From Ignavibacteria bacterium (GTDB lineage Bacteria; Bacteroidota; Ignavibacteria; Kapaibacteriales; UBA4661), in contig CANHDJ010000001.1 of the NCBI GenBank assembly GCA_947459425.1, positions 82,103-146,102 on the forward strand: a DNA stretch of 64,000 nucleotides, given 5' to 3'. The position numbers and the translations under genes were made by a program. Within the stretch, counting starts at the first letter, position 1; every line of letters starts with the position of its first letter. Below, in pieces: positions 36,447 through 45,168 of the stretch. Below the pieces are notes generated by a model. That model saw only the letters and a program-made list of their open reading frames with translations, did not search any database and had not been told where the DNA came from.

Positions 36447-36707
36447 TTATGCTTCTTCATACATTCGGACAGATTTCACATCGCGGATTTCTTTCCGCAA
36501 TATCCGTTCCACGCCTGATTTTAGCGTAATATTTGCAGCCGCACAGGTGCTACACGCCCCGCTTAACTGCACGAAAACAATGCCGTTTTCGATATGGTGA
36601 AAAGAGATTTTTCCACCGTCGCGTTCAATAAGGGGGCGTATTTTTTCGTCCATAATCATTGTTACACGCTCGAACAATGCCTCGTTGGAAAGAGTAGGGG
36701 CGACCAT
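36447..36707 (-). CDS. NifU C-terminal-domain (Nfu-type) Fe-S cluster carrier
   Basis: The 86-residue protein is a single Nfu domain: IRPLIERDGGKISFHHIENGIV followed by the cluster-binding motif GACSTCAAANITLKSG, with Cys-x-x-Cys at about 51-54, then VERILRKEI. It would hold a 4Fe-4S cluster bridged between two subunits and deliver it to apo-proteins in the cytoplasm. It is the first gene of the long minus-strand block, 73 nt before the chemoreceptor gene. The Fe-S-type Rrf2 gene of this window is far away and not obviously linked. Confidence 0.93.
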   Translation of the reverse strand: MVAPTLSNEALFERVTMIMDEKIRPLIERDGGKISFHHIENGIVFVQLSGACSTCAAANITLKSGVERILRKEIRDVKSVRMYEEA

Positions 36708-36827
36708 AATAATTGGGGAGGTAGTGAAAAAATACTCGTTTTGCTATGAAACAATCGCAAACTAACTGTATTTTTGTTCACTTCAAAGCGCTTTTGAGTG
36801 TACATTTTATGAAAAATTCTGAACATC

Positions 36828-37457
36828 ATGCACATCCCCTTTTTTTCGGTCATTATCTGCACCTATAATCGCGCCCATCTGCTTCCCCGGGCGCTTGATT
36901 CCTTGCTTGCTCAAACGGAAACTGATTGGGAAGCGATTATTGTGGATGATGGGAGTACGGATGGCACACGCTCGGTAGCAATGGAGTTTATGCAGAGCGA
37001 TACACGATTTCGCTATATGCACCATGAAAATCACGGTATTGGCTACTCTCGAACTGCGGGTATTTCGACTGCACTTGGTCAATACTGCACGTTTTTAGAT
37101 TCTGATGATGAGTACCTAGCAGAACACCTATCTTCACGGCGAAAGCTGCTGGAAGCCTCACCAAATCTCGATATTTTGCATGGCGGCGCAAACGTTATTG
37201 GTAATCCATTTGTGATTGATCGCTTTGATGCGACAAAACACATTCACATTAGCGAATGTGTCATGGAGGGGACAATGATATTGCGCCGCGATGCGGCTTT
37301 GCGGGTCGGTGGCTTTGGCACAGATCGCTATGGAGAAGGCGCGGCGCTTATGGAACGCGCACAAAGACTGGGCTTAACAATCGCTAAGACAGGACTTCCG
37401 ACGTACGTTTACGACCGAACTACGCCGGATTCTTTGTGCAGCAACTTCAAAGGATGA
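36828..37457 (+). CDS. Short GT2-family glycosyltransferase
   Basis: The 209-residue GT-A domain starts FSVIICTYNRAHLLPRALDSLLAQ. It has the nucleotide-binding AIIVDDGSTDGT and the metal motif FLDSDDEYL, followed by an acceptor region with GGF and an end without the extra C-terminal segment of longer family members. It transfers a sugar from a nucleotide-sugar to an unknown acceptor. It is divergent from the Nfu gene. Its stop lies 18 nt before the methyltransferase ATG, so the two are probably cotranscribed, although their functions look unrelated. Confidence 0.88.
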   Translation: MHIPFFSVIICTYNRAHLLPRALDSLLAQTETDWEAIIVDDGSTDGTRSVAMEFMQSDTRFRYMHHENHGIGYSRTAGISTALGQYCTFLDSDDEYLAEHLSSRRKLLEASPNLDILHGGANVIGNPFVIDRFDATKHIHISECVMEGTMILRRDAALRVGGFGTDRYGEGAALMERAQRLGLTIAKTGLPTYVYDRTTPDSLCSNFKG

Positions 37458-37463
37458 CCCACC

Positions 37464-37468
37464 AAGGA
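37464..37468 (+). promoter_or_regulatory. Shine-Dalgarno site for the methyltransferase start
   Basis: AAGGA lies 6 nt before the ATG at 37475. A competing ATG at 37454 overlaps the upstream stop codon as ATGA and could also start translation seven codons earlier. Confidence 0.55.
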
Positions 37469-37474
37469 CACACA

Positions 37475-38722
37475 ATGCCGAAAGAACAAAGAATTTTACC
37501 GCAAATACCTCTTGAATACTGGCTTTCCGAAGAAGGTCAAACAATTCTTCGTGAAACAGCAAAGCATTTGAACAGCACGAAAAACGATACGTTACGCGCC
37601 ACAACACTTCTCCGAAAAGCAACACATTGTCAGGCAGAAATCGCCTCCGAAGCTCTTGAAATCTCGCTTTGTCGGCAAAAGGCGCGTGTTTTCGGGGAAT
37701 GGACGACGGAGGGCTTTTTCACACGGCAATCCCTCGAACAAGCCACCACGCCAACGGTCGCAAATCACCACGCCGAGAAATTCCATGCCTGCAATCACGT
37801 TCTGGAAATCTGCACCGGAGCGGGCTTCGACACAGCAGCACTCGCAAAAAATGCTCGGCACGTAACAACAATCGAAGCAAATGAGCGCCTTGCGGCAATG
37901 GCACGGCACAATCTCTCGCTGCAAGGCATCACCAATGTTGAGGTTCTTTGCGGCTTGGCAGAAGATATTTGCTCAAACCTTGATTTGACCGATTTCGATG
38001 GGCTTTGGAGTGACCCTTCGCGGCGCACAGCAAGCGGGCAGCGCATTTATACGCCGGAGGACTATACGCCAGCCCTGAGATGGCTTCAAGACTTGGGAAT
38101 ACGCGGACTCAAGGGAATAAAAATTGCTCCGGCGGTGAATTGCGAGGCACATCATCTTTCGGATGGCTGGCAGCGTGAATGGATTGGTTACGATACGGAA
38201 TGCCGTGAACAGGTCTTGTGGCAAGGTTTCCGTGATTTTTGTGATGGTTCTGCAACGCTTCTTCTTTCAAGCGGAGCAAAACTTCTGTGGGAACCGCTGA
38301 CTCACGCTCCAAGCATAAAGGTCTGGAACGGCGACAAAACCTTGCTTGCGGGGGCATTCTTGCTTGAACCACATGGAGCGCTCATTCGCACAGGACATTT
38401 AGCAACATATTTCGCCGAGCAAGATTGTATGCTATTTGATGAACAGATTGCTTACGGAATTGCGCTCCAAAAACCGCCTCAAAGACCTTGGTATCAAGTA
38501 TTCGAGATTTTGGAGGCTCTGCCATTTCATTATGCACGGCTCAGAGAGCGATTGCGGGAGTATTCTTGGGGCAATCGCTTGGAAATAAAAAAGCGCGGTT
38601 TCCCGGAAATGCCGGAAGAAATTCGCAAAAAACTCAAACTGCCAGCCAGCAACGAAGAAGGCGTACTGATTTGTACGCGCAAAGACCAGCAGCACTGGGC
38701 TTTGTTGGCAAAGCGTGTTTGA
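37475..38722 (+). CDS. Class I SAM methyltransferase with THUMP-like C-terminal domain
   Basis: The 415-residue protein has a helical N-terminal domain (to about 90). A Rossmann methyltransferase follows with the SAM-binding VLEICTGAGFDTAAL and TTIEANERLAAMA, then SDPSRRTASGQRI where the catalytic D-P-P-Y-like motif is DPSRR. The C-terminal region (EILEALPFHYARLRERLREY, then LEIKKRGFP) resembles the THUMP-like part of PG_1098-type proteins found in Bacteroidota. An RNA substrate is likely but unproven. Start choice depends on the Shine-Dalgarno site at 37464. Confidence 0.82.
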   Translation: MPKEQRILPQIPLEYWLSEEGQTILRETAKHLNSTKNDTLRATTLLRKATHCQAEIASEALEISLCRQKARVFGEWTTEGFFTRQSLEQATTPTVANHHAEKFHACNHVLEICTGAGFDTAALAKNARHVTTIEANERLAAMARHNLSLQGITNVEVLCGLAEDICSNLDLTDFDGLWSDPSRRTASGQRIYTPEDYTPALRWLQDLGIRGLKGIKIAPAVNCEAHHLSDGWQREWIGYDTECREQVLWQGFRDFCDGSATLLLSSGAKLLWEPLTHAPSIKVWNGDKTLLAGAFLLEPHGALIRTGHLATYFAEQDCMLFDEQIAYGIALQKPPQRPWYQVFEILEALPFHYARLRERLREYSWGNRLEIKKRGFPEMPEEIRKKLKLPASNEEGVLICTRKDQQHWALLAKRV

Positions 38723-38759
38723 GTGTCACTGAGAAAGAGGTTACGAGCAAAGATGAACT

Positions 38760-39509
38760 TTATGTACAAATTTCGCCCGGCTGACAAACTTCTCCTTGAA
38801 GGGTATCATTGGAAATGACCTGATTTTGATGAGTATTGATAAGATTTTGAGCGTTTTCCTGCTCCCATTCTTCAAAGGATTGCCGGAGAACTTCCGCAAA
38901 AACACTGACCTCCTGAGCGCCAGAGACCGCATATTTTCTATCAAAAACAAAAAATGGCACACCTTGAATACCAAGATGCTCTGCCTCGTGAATATCCCCA
39001 GAGACAGCATCAGCAAATGTGTTTTCTCTCAAAACTGCACGAATTTCCTCCGCCTCAAGCCCCACTTTACTACCGAGCGCAACAAGTGTTTCTGCGTCTT
39101 CTAAATCTTTGCCGTCCGTAAAATGTGCTTTTAAGAGTGATTCTTTCATGGCATTTTGCAGACCCTGAGAATGCGCCAGATGCAAGATTTGATGGGCTTT
39201 GTGAGAATTTGCAACAATAGCTTTTTCAAAATATAGTTGAACCCCCGAACTAGCGCCCATCGCTGCCACATGAGCAAACATCTGCTGTACATGGTCAAGT
39301 GACATCCCTTTTTTCGTTGCCAAAACCTCAGCATATCCTTTGTTTTGCGTACCGGAAATACTTGGGTCAAGTTGAAAACTTTTCCATAGAACGGTAATTT
39401 TGCTTTTATGGTCAAACTGCCTGAGAGCCTCTTCAAATCGGTGTTTTCCGATGTAACAAAAAGGACACATTACGTCCGACCAGATTTCTACGTGCATGGT
39501 GCTGTTCAT
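38760..39509 (-). CDS. DsbA-family oxidoreductase of the FrnE type
   Basis: The 249-residue thioredoxin-fold protein without signal peptide has the active site C15-P-F-C18 (SDVMCPFCYIGKHRFEEAL), a helical insertion, and the cis-Pro loop GIQGVPFFVFDRKYAVSGAQ. The C-terminal tail has two further Cys (EVCQPGEIC), as in FrnE proteins, which act in the cytoplasm as disulfide reductase/isomerase, sometimes under oxidative stress. A second ATG four codons in (39497) is an alternative start. It is convergent with the methyltransferase gene. Confidence 0.9.
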   Translation of the reverse strand: MNSTMHVEIWSDVMCPFCYIGKHRFEEALRQFDHKSKITVLWKSFQLDPSISGTQNKGYAEVLATKKGMSLDHVQQMFAHVAAMGASSGVQLYFEKAIVANSHKAHQILHLAHSQGLQNAMKESLLKAHFTDGKDLEDAETLVALGSKVGLEAEEIRAVLRENTFADAVSGDIHEAEHLGIQGVPFFVFDRKYAVSGAQEVSVFAEVLRQSFEEWEQENAQNLINTHQNQVISNDTLQGEVCQPGEICT

Positions 39510-39838
39510 ACGTGGAGTTTTTTTATGATAAAGAATGATTTTTTGTTGTTCCGCAATACAAAACTACATATTTTTCCATCAGTATCTTGCCTCTACAAAT
39601 CCTTAAAAAATTGGTCGTGTCTGAAAGAGTAAAAATTGTAGGATTGAAGAGCTGTTCATTCGCATAATACACGAAATGACCATGAACCTGAATGTGGAAT
39701 CGGGATAAGAACTACGATGTACTGTGCTTTCTACAACCAAACATACACGACACCGCCTTATTAGAAATTTCCCACAGCATTAGTACAAGAAAGTGACTCT
39801 TTAGGACACAACCGTATATTTCATCTACACTTTAATTT
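39510..39838. other. Intergenic region upstream of the TonB-dependent receptor
   Basis: This AT-rich spacer divides two divergent genes and must contain their promoters. I see no coding potential, no riboswitch consensus (in particular no cobalamin B12-box core) and no convincing -35/-10 pair. Confidence 0.45.
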
Positions 39839-39845
39839 GAGGGAG
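39839..39845 (+). promoter_or_regulatory. Shine-Dalgarno site of the TonB-dependent receptor gene
   Basis: GAGGGAG lies 6 nt before the ATG at 39852. It rules out the in-frame TTG at 39837, which overlaps this site. Confidence 0.8.
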
Positions 39846-39851
39846 TTTATT

Positions 39852-42116
39852 ATGAAAACATCTTGGTACTCATTGCATATTTCGTCTGGAAAATTAGACT
39901 GCCTATGGCACTATTTTTTGCCTCGGTTTATTGGTTTGATTTGTGTTATTATGGCGGTATCAACGTTTTTTGCTCAAGCACAACAATCGGCAACAAAGCA
40001 ACTTGAGGATTTATCACTGGAAGATTTGCTGAATGTAGAAATTATTTCTGCATCAAAAAAAGCCGAAAAACTCTCTGATGCTCCTGCAACAGTCATTGTG
40101 CTTACCTCGCAAGATATTCTCAAGCGCGGCTACATCAATTTGGGAGAAATTTTAGATGACTTGCCGGGGATGGATGTTGTTCGTCCCTATGGTGATGCCT
40201 TCTTGAAAAATTATATGCGCGGCTATCGCAATACTATTGGCTCGCCGTATTTGCTGATGGTGGATAATATTATTCTGAATAATCTTTATTTTAACGAAGC
40301 CGAAGGCATGGGTTCTATCCCGATGTCGAATATTGAACGTGTTGAAGTGGTGTATGGACCTGCTTCATCGGTCTATGGACCAAACGCATTTATGGGGGTT
40401 ATCAATATCATCACCTCGAAAGACAGAGACTCTTCCGGCTTCAGTTCACGCGGTTTGCTTCTTGCGGGTTCGCTCAATAGCCGTGTGGCAGATATGAACG
40501 TTATGTACAAAAACAAAGACTTCCGCGTCTCGGTAACAGGGCGATTTGATTATGGCGTAACGGATAATGTTGTCGCAGAAAATTACGAATATACAAAGAC
40601 GAGTTATTTGAAAAACCGACGTTTGTGGGGCGCACTGTTGGATAATCCCAATTTTGCAGGTACGGCATCGCCACATCAAAATTCCGGCATTGACGCACGT
40701 GTATATTTCGGGAACACAGAAATCGGTTATCTGATGAACACCATGCGCACAGGGTATGGCTATGAATATGCAAGCGACAAAGTGCAGCCCAATGGTGTCT
40801 GGTCGCGCCCGCAATGGAGCATCCATGCACGGCACGTACAGGACTTTTCTGATAAATTCAGCTCTACGACGCTTTTGCGATACCGCGAAAGCGATGTCAG
40901 CAATGATTCTTACTTTGTCGAGGGATACGAAGGCGATGCGCGTGGTAATCGCGTTGTTGATGTTTCATTCTGGCAAGCACTCAATAACAGCTTTTCACTC
41001 TACCAAGACTTCAATTACACCCCTTTACCCGCCCTTTCTATCAACGCGGGACTGAAATTTGAACGCCGCGATTTGCAAAAAGCATACGATATCAATTTTG
41101 GTCCATCACTTTCGCCGGACAGCGTGCGTACGCTCTATCCCATGCCGCCGCCAATTCCAGCTATCAGGCAGTATCAAAACCGCATTTTTGTCAATGACGA
41201 TGGTGCATATCTTCAAGCAAAATATCAAGTACAAAACCTCTTGGGTTCCAGCGATCGACATAATTTTATTGCGGGCTTGCGATATGACAACAACTCAGCG
41301 TATGGCGCGGCTACGACGCTGCGAGCAAGTTATGTTGGCAATTACGGTAATTTTGGAGCAAGGCTCATGTATGGGCAAGCCTTCCAAGAACCTGTCCCCC
41401 GCGTATTGTTTGGCGGTTGGCGCGGTTCAGGCAGTGACCCCAGCTTGAAACCTGAACTTTCCAATACTATCGAAGCAAGCGGCACCTATACTCAATCGAA
41501 CTTCAGTGCAGTATTGAGTTTATACAACGCCAACAGCCAAAACACGATTGTCAATGTCGTGGGGGGCGCACAAAACCTTGGTGAGCGAAGGGTATTGGGT
41601 GCAGATGTTCATTTACAAGCCCGTATTCAGGTGAGTTTTTTGAAGCAGCTTTCGTTGTGGGGATATTATTCCTTCATTACCTCGCAAGAAAAGCAAATTC
41701 GCAATGGTCAAATTACGGACAGCCTAGCACCCATTGGCGATTTGGCAGATCATAAAGTGTACATCGGCGCAAGTGCGGACATCAATGAAGATTTCAACAT
41801 TACCTTACGCAGTCGCTTTATTGGGCAACGCATACCAGTGGCAAGCAATCCTATACGCTCAATTGATGGTTATTTCACTCTTGATGCCACGCTTACCTAC
41901 GAAAACTTGTTCGCAAAAGGCTTTGGCTTGTCTGTACGACTATTTAATTTACTCAATGCACAATATTTCCAGCCGGGAATACGTGATGGCGGTGCTGGCA
42001 CGACTCCGGGCAGATTCGACGCTGCGGGGATTTGGCGCGGCAGTAATAGTTTTTTCAATTCTTTATTGCCGCAGCCCGGAAGAACGGTGCAGATTGCGCT
42101 TATCTTCACGTTGTAG
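39852..42116 (+). CDS. TonB-dependent outer-membrane receptor
   Basis: The 754-residue protein has a signal peptide with a long n-region (hydrophobic core FIGLICVIMAVSTFFAQAQ ending near residue 45). A TonB-box-like segment SLEDLLNVEIISASKKAEKL follows. The plug domain contains TVIVLTSQDILKRGYINLGE, MVDNIILNN, IERVEVVYGPASSVYGPNAF and MGVINIIT. A 22-strand-type barrel ends in the aromatic pattern GRTVQIALIFTL. The SLEDLLN start resembles siderophore/colicin-type receptors rather than SusC proteins, and no SusD gene is next to it. The ligand is unknown. Confidence 0.93.
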   Translation: MKTSWYSLHISSGKLDCLWHYFLPRFIGLICVIMAVSTFFAQAQQSATKQLEDLSLEDLLNVEIISASKKAEKLSDAPATVIVLTSQDILKRGYINLGEILDDLPGMDVVRPYGDAFLKNYMRGYRNTIGSPYLLMVDNIILNNLYFNEAEGMGSIPMSNIERVEVVYGPASSVYGPNAFMGVINIITSKDRDSSGFSSRGLLLAGSLNSRVADMNVMYKNKDFRVSVTGRFDYGVTDNVVAENYEYTKTSYLKNRRLWGALLDNPNFAGTASPHQNSGIDARVYFGNTEIGYLMNTMRTGYGYEYASDKVQPNGVWSRPQWSIHARHVQDFSDKFSSTTLLRYRESDVSNDSYFVEGYEGDARGNRVVDVSFWQALNNSFSLYQDFNYTPLPALSINAGLKFERRDLQKAYDINFGPSLSPDSVRTLYPMPPPIPAIRQYQNRIFVNDDGAYLQAKYQVQNLLGSSDRHNFIAGLRYDNNSAYGAATTLRASYVGNYGNFGARLMYGQAFQEPVPRVLFGGWRGSGSDPSLKPELSNTIEASGTYTQSNFSAVLSLYNANSQNTIVNVVGGAQNLGERRVLGADVHLQARIQVSFLKQLSLWGYYSFITSQEKQIRNGQITDSLAPIGDLADHKVYIGASADINEDFNITLRSRFIGQRIPVASNPIRSIDGYFTLDATLTYENLFAKGFGLSVRLFNLLNAQYFQPGIRDGGAGTTPGRFDAAGIWRGSNSFFNSLLPQPGRTVQIALIFTL

Positions 42117-42209
42117 ATACACTGAAGAAGGTCGGAAAACTCTTTCTGTCTGGCGGCTGAAGAGAAATTTACTTCAAGGTTAGTTTTGCCAATTTATCAG
42201 AAAACATCC

Positions 42210-42566
42210 ATGTTTCAAGGACTTCGCACTGTTATTTATGCCGCACCAGACCTTGCGGCAGCAAAGGCGTGGTACACCCGCGCTTTTGGCACATCGCCCT
42301 ATTTTGACGAGCCGTTTTATGTAGGCTTTAGTATTGGCGGCTACGAATTGGGTTTAGATCCTGATATTCCACTAACCAATGGCTCAACGGTCACCTATTG
42401 GGGCGTTGGAGATATTGACGACGCTTTTGCGCACTTGATGAAATGCGGTGCCAAAGAGCAATCAGCACCAACAAATGTGGGCGGTGAAATTTGGGTGGCA
42501 ACACTGGAAGACCCCTTTGGCAATACGCTTGGCATTATTGAAAATCCCGAGTTTCGCGCCGAGTGA
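42210..42566 (+). CDS. VOC (glyoxalase/bleomycin-resistance) family protein
   Basis: The 118-residue protein consists of two beta-alpha-beta-beta-beta units: GLRTVIYAAPDLAAAKAWYTRAFG, then a short linker, WGVGDIDDAFAHLMKCGAK and WVATLEDPFGNTLGIIENPEF. The final Glu of the metal triad (IIEN) is present. Such proteins include glyoxalase-like isomerases and antibiotic-binding proteins; the reaction cannot be assigned. The ATG at 42210 matches the family start better than a TTG eight codons upstream. It lies between the receptor gene and the ribosomal cluster. Confidence 0.85.
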   Translation: MFQGLRTVIYAAPDLAAAKAWYTRAFGTSPYFDEPFYVGFSIGGYELGLDPDIPLTNGSTVTYWGVGDIDDAFAHLMKCGAKEQSAPTNVGGEIWVATLEDPFGNTLGIIENPEFRAE

Positions 42567-42620
42567 TGAAGTGATGGCAAGAAGTGAAACCCACATTCTT
42601 CTTCAGGTAAAAAGAAAAAA

Positions 42621-42649
42621 TTGGCAGTGTTAATAAAAAATGGTATTTT
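42621..42649 (+). promoter_or_regulatory. Sigma-70-like promoter for the ribosomal mini-cluster
   Basis: TTGGCA (42621-42626) is followed by a 17-nt spacer and TATTTT (42644-42649). The first start codon is about 47 nt downstream of the expected transcription start. Confidence 0.6.
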
Positions 42650-42702
42650 AGCGTTCTGCACTCAAAAAACTATCGTATCACTTAACTCGTTGAAAAACCG
42701 TC

Positions 42703-42873
42703 ATGGCTAAAACACAGACCTTTGGCGATAAGTCCAAAAAACAGAAAGACACAACGATTCACGTAAAAGTTGTGAAAGGTTACCGCTCCGAAAAAGGAAC
42801 AACCAAGTACGTTACGCGCTTTGTGAAAGTTGCGGACGTTGGTCAAGTAGATAAAATTGATATTTCCAAGTAA
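42703..42873 (+). CDS. 56-residue basic protein of unknown function in ribosomal-protein cluster
   Basis: The ATG at 42703 opens a 56-codon frame beginning MAKTQTFGDKSKKQKD, with a beta-like middle (THIHVKVV-like TTIHVKVVKGYRSEKGT, then YVTRFVKVADVG) and ending KIDISK. It is basic and lacks Cys, signal or membrane segments. It lies 21 nt before rpmE and is followed by rpsR, all downstream of one promoter. Bacteroidota often carry a small conserved protein near ribosomal genes, but I cannot match this one to bL33, DUF4295 or another named family with confidence. A ribosome-associated role is inferred from context only. Confidence 0.75.
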   Translation: MAKTQTFGDKSKKQKDTTIHVKVVKGYRSEKGTTKYVTRFVKVADVGQVDKIDISK

Positions 42874-42894
42874 TTTCAAACCGACTATACGACC

Positions 42895-43122
42895 ATGAAA
42901 AAAGGTATCCACCCTAATTATCGCATCGTTGACGTTGTCATGACCGACGGTTCGACCTTCCAAACCCGCTCTTGCTTCAAGAATGACCGCATGGTGCTGG
43001 AGATTGACTCCAAATCGCATCCATTCTTCACAGGCAAACAAGTTCTTATCGACACCGCCGGGCGTGTTGACCGCTTCAAAAAGCGCTTTGAGAAAACACA
43101 AAAACTCAAAGAAACGAAATAA
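42895..43122 (+). CDS. rpmE: Ribosomal protein bL31, zinc-ligand-free form
   Basis: The 75-residue protein starts [20 protein letters not shown] and contains the conserved [24 protein letters not shown]. The CxxC pairs of zinc-binding bL31 are missing; only one Cys (C24, SCFKND) remains, so this is the C-minus form that needs no zinc. It sits between the 56-residue protein and rpsR in one transcription unit. A zinc-free form is often the low-zinc paralogue in bacteria with two copies; whether a second copy exists cannot be seen here. Confidence 0.93.
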   Translation: MKKGIHPNYRIVDVVMTDGSTFQTRSCFKNDRMVLEIDSKSHPFFTGKQVLIDTAGRVDRFKKRFEKTQKLKETK

Positions 43123-43169
43123 GAACAACTCTATTAACGAATATTTTTTATACACTTATACCATACCCC

Positions 43170-43460
43170 ATGCGCAGCAATCAGCAGCAAAACAATAATT
43201 CGAGCGCGGTATATGTCGGAGCGCGTACCAAGCGCCAAGAACCGCAACAAAAACGCAAGCGCCGCAACCCGCTTAAAGACTCACGCTATGTTGATTATCT
43301 TGACGTGAAGTTCCTTGACCGTTTTATCAATGACCAAGGGAAAATTCTTCCTCGTCGTATTACCGGCGCAAATGCTCACCAACAACGCCTTTTGGCAACG
43401 GCTATCAAGCACGCTCGCCACTTAGCGCTTATTACATTTGTTGAGCAAGACGTAGCATAA
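43170..43460 (+). CDS. rpsR: Ribosomal protein bS18
   Basis: The 96-residue protein has a Gln/Asn-rich unstructured N-terminal stretch (about 35 residues) before the bS18 core. The core is [20 protein letters not shown], then [20 protein letters not shown] and [11 protein letters not shown]. The core matches small-subunit protein S18 well and the N-terminal extension is typical of this phylum. It lies 47 nt after rpmE; the strong hairpin at 43484-43516 closes the unit. The usual partners rpsF, ssb and rplI are not adjacent. Confidence 0.95.
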   Translation: MRSNQQQNNNSSAVYVGARTKRQEPQQKRKRRNPLKDSRYVDYLDVKFLDRFINDQGKILPRRITGANAHQQRLLATAIKHARHLALITFVEQDVA

Positions 43461-43483
43461 AATTAATGCGAACTTTATTCTTT

Positions 43484-43516
43484 AACGCCGTGTTTAGACT
43501 CTCTAAACACGGCGTT
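43484..43516 (+). terminator. Hairpin ending the ribosomal mini-cluster
   Basis: AACGCCGTGTTTAGA pairs perfectly with TCTAAACACGGCGTT over 15 bp with a 3-nt loop, 24 nt after the rpsR stop. No long T-tract follows, so it may be a weak terminator or a 3'-end stabiliser. Confidence 0.75.
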
Positions 43517-43586
43517 ACTGCTTTACGCACACACCCTTTCGTCAAAACTCTTTTTGCGCAACGGCTTACAAAAAACGACGACCGCG

Positions 43587-44699
43587 ATGGATATTTTGAT
43601 TGATGAACATATTCCGTTTTTGGCAGAATCCCTCCAAAAGAGCGAGGAACAAGGCTTTCATTTAAAAAGGTTTCAAGGGCGCACACTCACGCGGGATGCA
43701 CTTGACAACTGCATAGCCCTTTGCGTCCGCTCGACAACTCGCGTCAATGCCGCATTGCTTCAGGGGTCGCCAGTACGTTTTGTTGGCACGGCGACAAGTG
43801 GCTCAGAGCATATTGACGCAGACTTTTTGCGTGAAGCGGGTATCCTCTTCCGCGATGCGCGGGGCTGCAACGCTAATTCCGTTGCGGAGTATGTTGTTTT
43901 TTCCATGCTGCTATGGGCAGAGCAGCGTGGTTTGATGACGGAAAAGCAACCTTTGCGCGGTAAAACGCTTGGGCTTATTGGCTATGGACATATCGGCAAG
44001 CGTGTTGCAGCTTTGGCATTGAATCTCGGTATGCGTGTACTGGTAAGCGACCCGCCATTGCTCCAATCCGGCGGGCTTTTGGGGCGCTGGGTTCAAAACA
44101 CCAGTCTCGACAACCTTCTCAGCGAAGCCAATGTCGTCACCAATCACGTACCCTACACAACTCAAACCAAACACGCGACAGCAGGAATGTTTGACGACAA
44201 GGCTTTGGCGCAGCTCCGCAAGAAAACCTTGTTTATTCACGCTTCCCGAGGCGGCATCGTTGCAGAAAGCGCATTACTGAAAATATTGGAAGAGCGCGAC
44301 ATCACCGCCGTTGTGGATGTATGGCAAGATGAACCCCTCATCAATTCTACGCTTGCGAAGCACTGTTTGCTGGCTACTCCACACATTGCTGGATATTCAT
44401 TTGAGGGAAAAATTCACGGCTCAATGATCATGGCACGAGAATTAGAGCGCTTTGCAAGCAATATTCTTGGGAAATCCTTGATGATTGATTGGAGTGTTTT
44501 TGAGCAGGCGCTTGCACCAGAGAACCACATAGCCATTGACTTTGCAGACCATCATCTTCTTTTGGAACAACTCCGTGTTTCGCGCAACCTTGAGTCCGAT
44601 ACGGCGCTCTTACGTGCCTCGTTGAATGACCACGACCCCGCAGAGGCTTTTGACCGATTGAGAAAAACGTATCCGAAGAAACGCGAGATTATACTTTGA
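43587..44699 (+). CDS. pdxB: Erythronate-4-phosphate dehydrogenase (PdxB)
   Basis: The 370-residue D-2-hydroxyacid dehydrogenase starts MDILIDEHIPFLAESL. It has the substrate-region RFVGTATSGSEHID and GCNANSVAEYV, the NAD-binding loop GLIGYGHIGKRVA, the catalytic Arg in FIHASRGGIV, Glu in DVWQDEPLIN and His in ATPHIAGYSFEGKIHGS. The GYS-EGK segment and the extra C-terminal domain distinguish PdxB from other members. It acts in pyridoxal-phosphate synthesis by the DXP-dependent route. The ATG at 43587 is preferred to an upstream TTG. It is transcribed alone. Confidence 0.92.
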   Translation: MDILIDEHIPFLAESLQKSEEQGFHLKRFQGRTLTRDALDNCIALCVRSTTRVNAALLQGSPVRFVGTATSGSEHIDADFLREAGILFRDARGCNANSVAEYVVFSMLLWAEQRGLMTEKQPLRGKTLGLIGYGHIGKRVAALALNLGMRVLVSDPPLLQSGGLLGRWVQNTSLDNLLSEANVVTNHVPYTTQTKHATAGMFDDKALAQLRKKTLFIHASRGGIVAESALLKILEERDITAVVDVWQDEPLINSTLAKHCLLATPHIAGYSFEGKIHGSMIMARELERFASNILGKSLMIDWSVFEQALAPENHIAIDFADHHLLLEQLRVSRNLESDTALLRASLNDHDPAEAFDRLRKTYPKKREIIL

Positions 44700-44780
44700 A
44701 GCCATTAAAAACGCAACCGCCGTCCAACACGCAGCTCGCTCCTATAATCCCCACAAAGAACCGTTTCCTTTAAAAAAGTA

Positions 44781-44808
44781 AAGCAGAACTGGAGACCTAG
44801 TTCTGCTT
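44781..44808. terminator. Hairpin downstream of pdxB
   Basis: AAGCAGAACT pairs with AGTTCTGCTT around an 8-nt loop. On the minus strand it is followed by a T-rich run (complement of the A-run at 44772-44777), so it suits termination of minus-strand read-through as well as pdxB. Confidence 0.65.
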
Positions 44809-45168
44809 CGGTTATCACGCTATTCAGCACATTTCCCCATCAAGACGTGTATAAATGTGCGCTTTCATGTATAGTTTAAAATTTTCCCCTTAAAGTTCCA
44901 CATTTTCATAGATTATCATTTAAATTTCAACCACGTTCATCATTATTCGACGGTCAGTAGAGACTCAGATTTCGCACAGAAAAAAACCAACCATGAGTTT
45001 GTTTTCATGTCTGCTACAAACTTACAAAAAACGATAGGGGGTGCGCTAGTGTCGCTTGTCACGTTTTTCCCGTTACAATATGCGTTGCAACATCTAATTT
45101 TCGCTCAGAAAAACCCAGCAAGACTCTGTTTTTCAAACACTTCCAAAGAAAAATCAAGTACGATTTTT

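Noticed and set aside
39510-39838. Possible cobalamin riboswitch upstream of the TonB-dependent receptor
   Set aside because: No B12-box core or matching stem arrangement could be found.
43554-43586. Longer pdxB N-terminus from an upstream TTG
   Set aside because: The added residues are not family-like and the ATG at 43587 gives the standard start.
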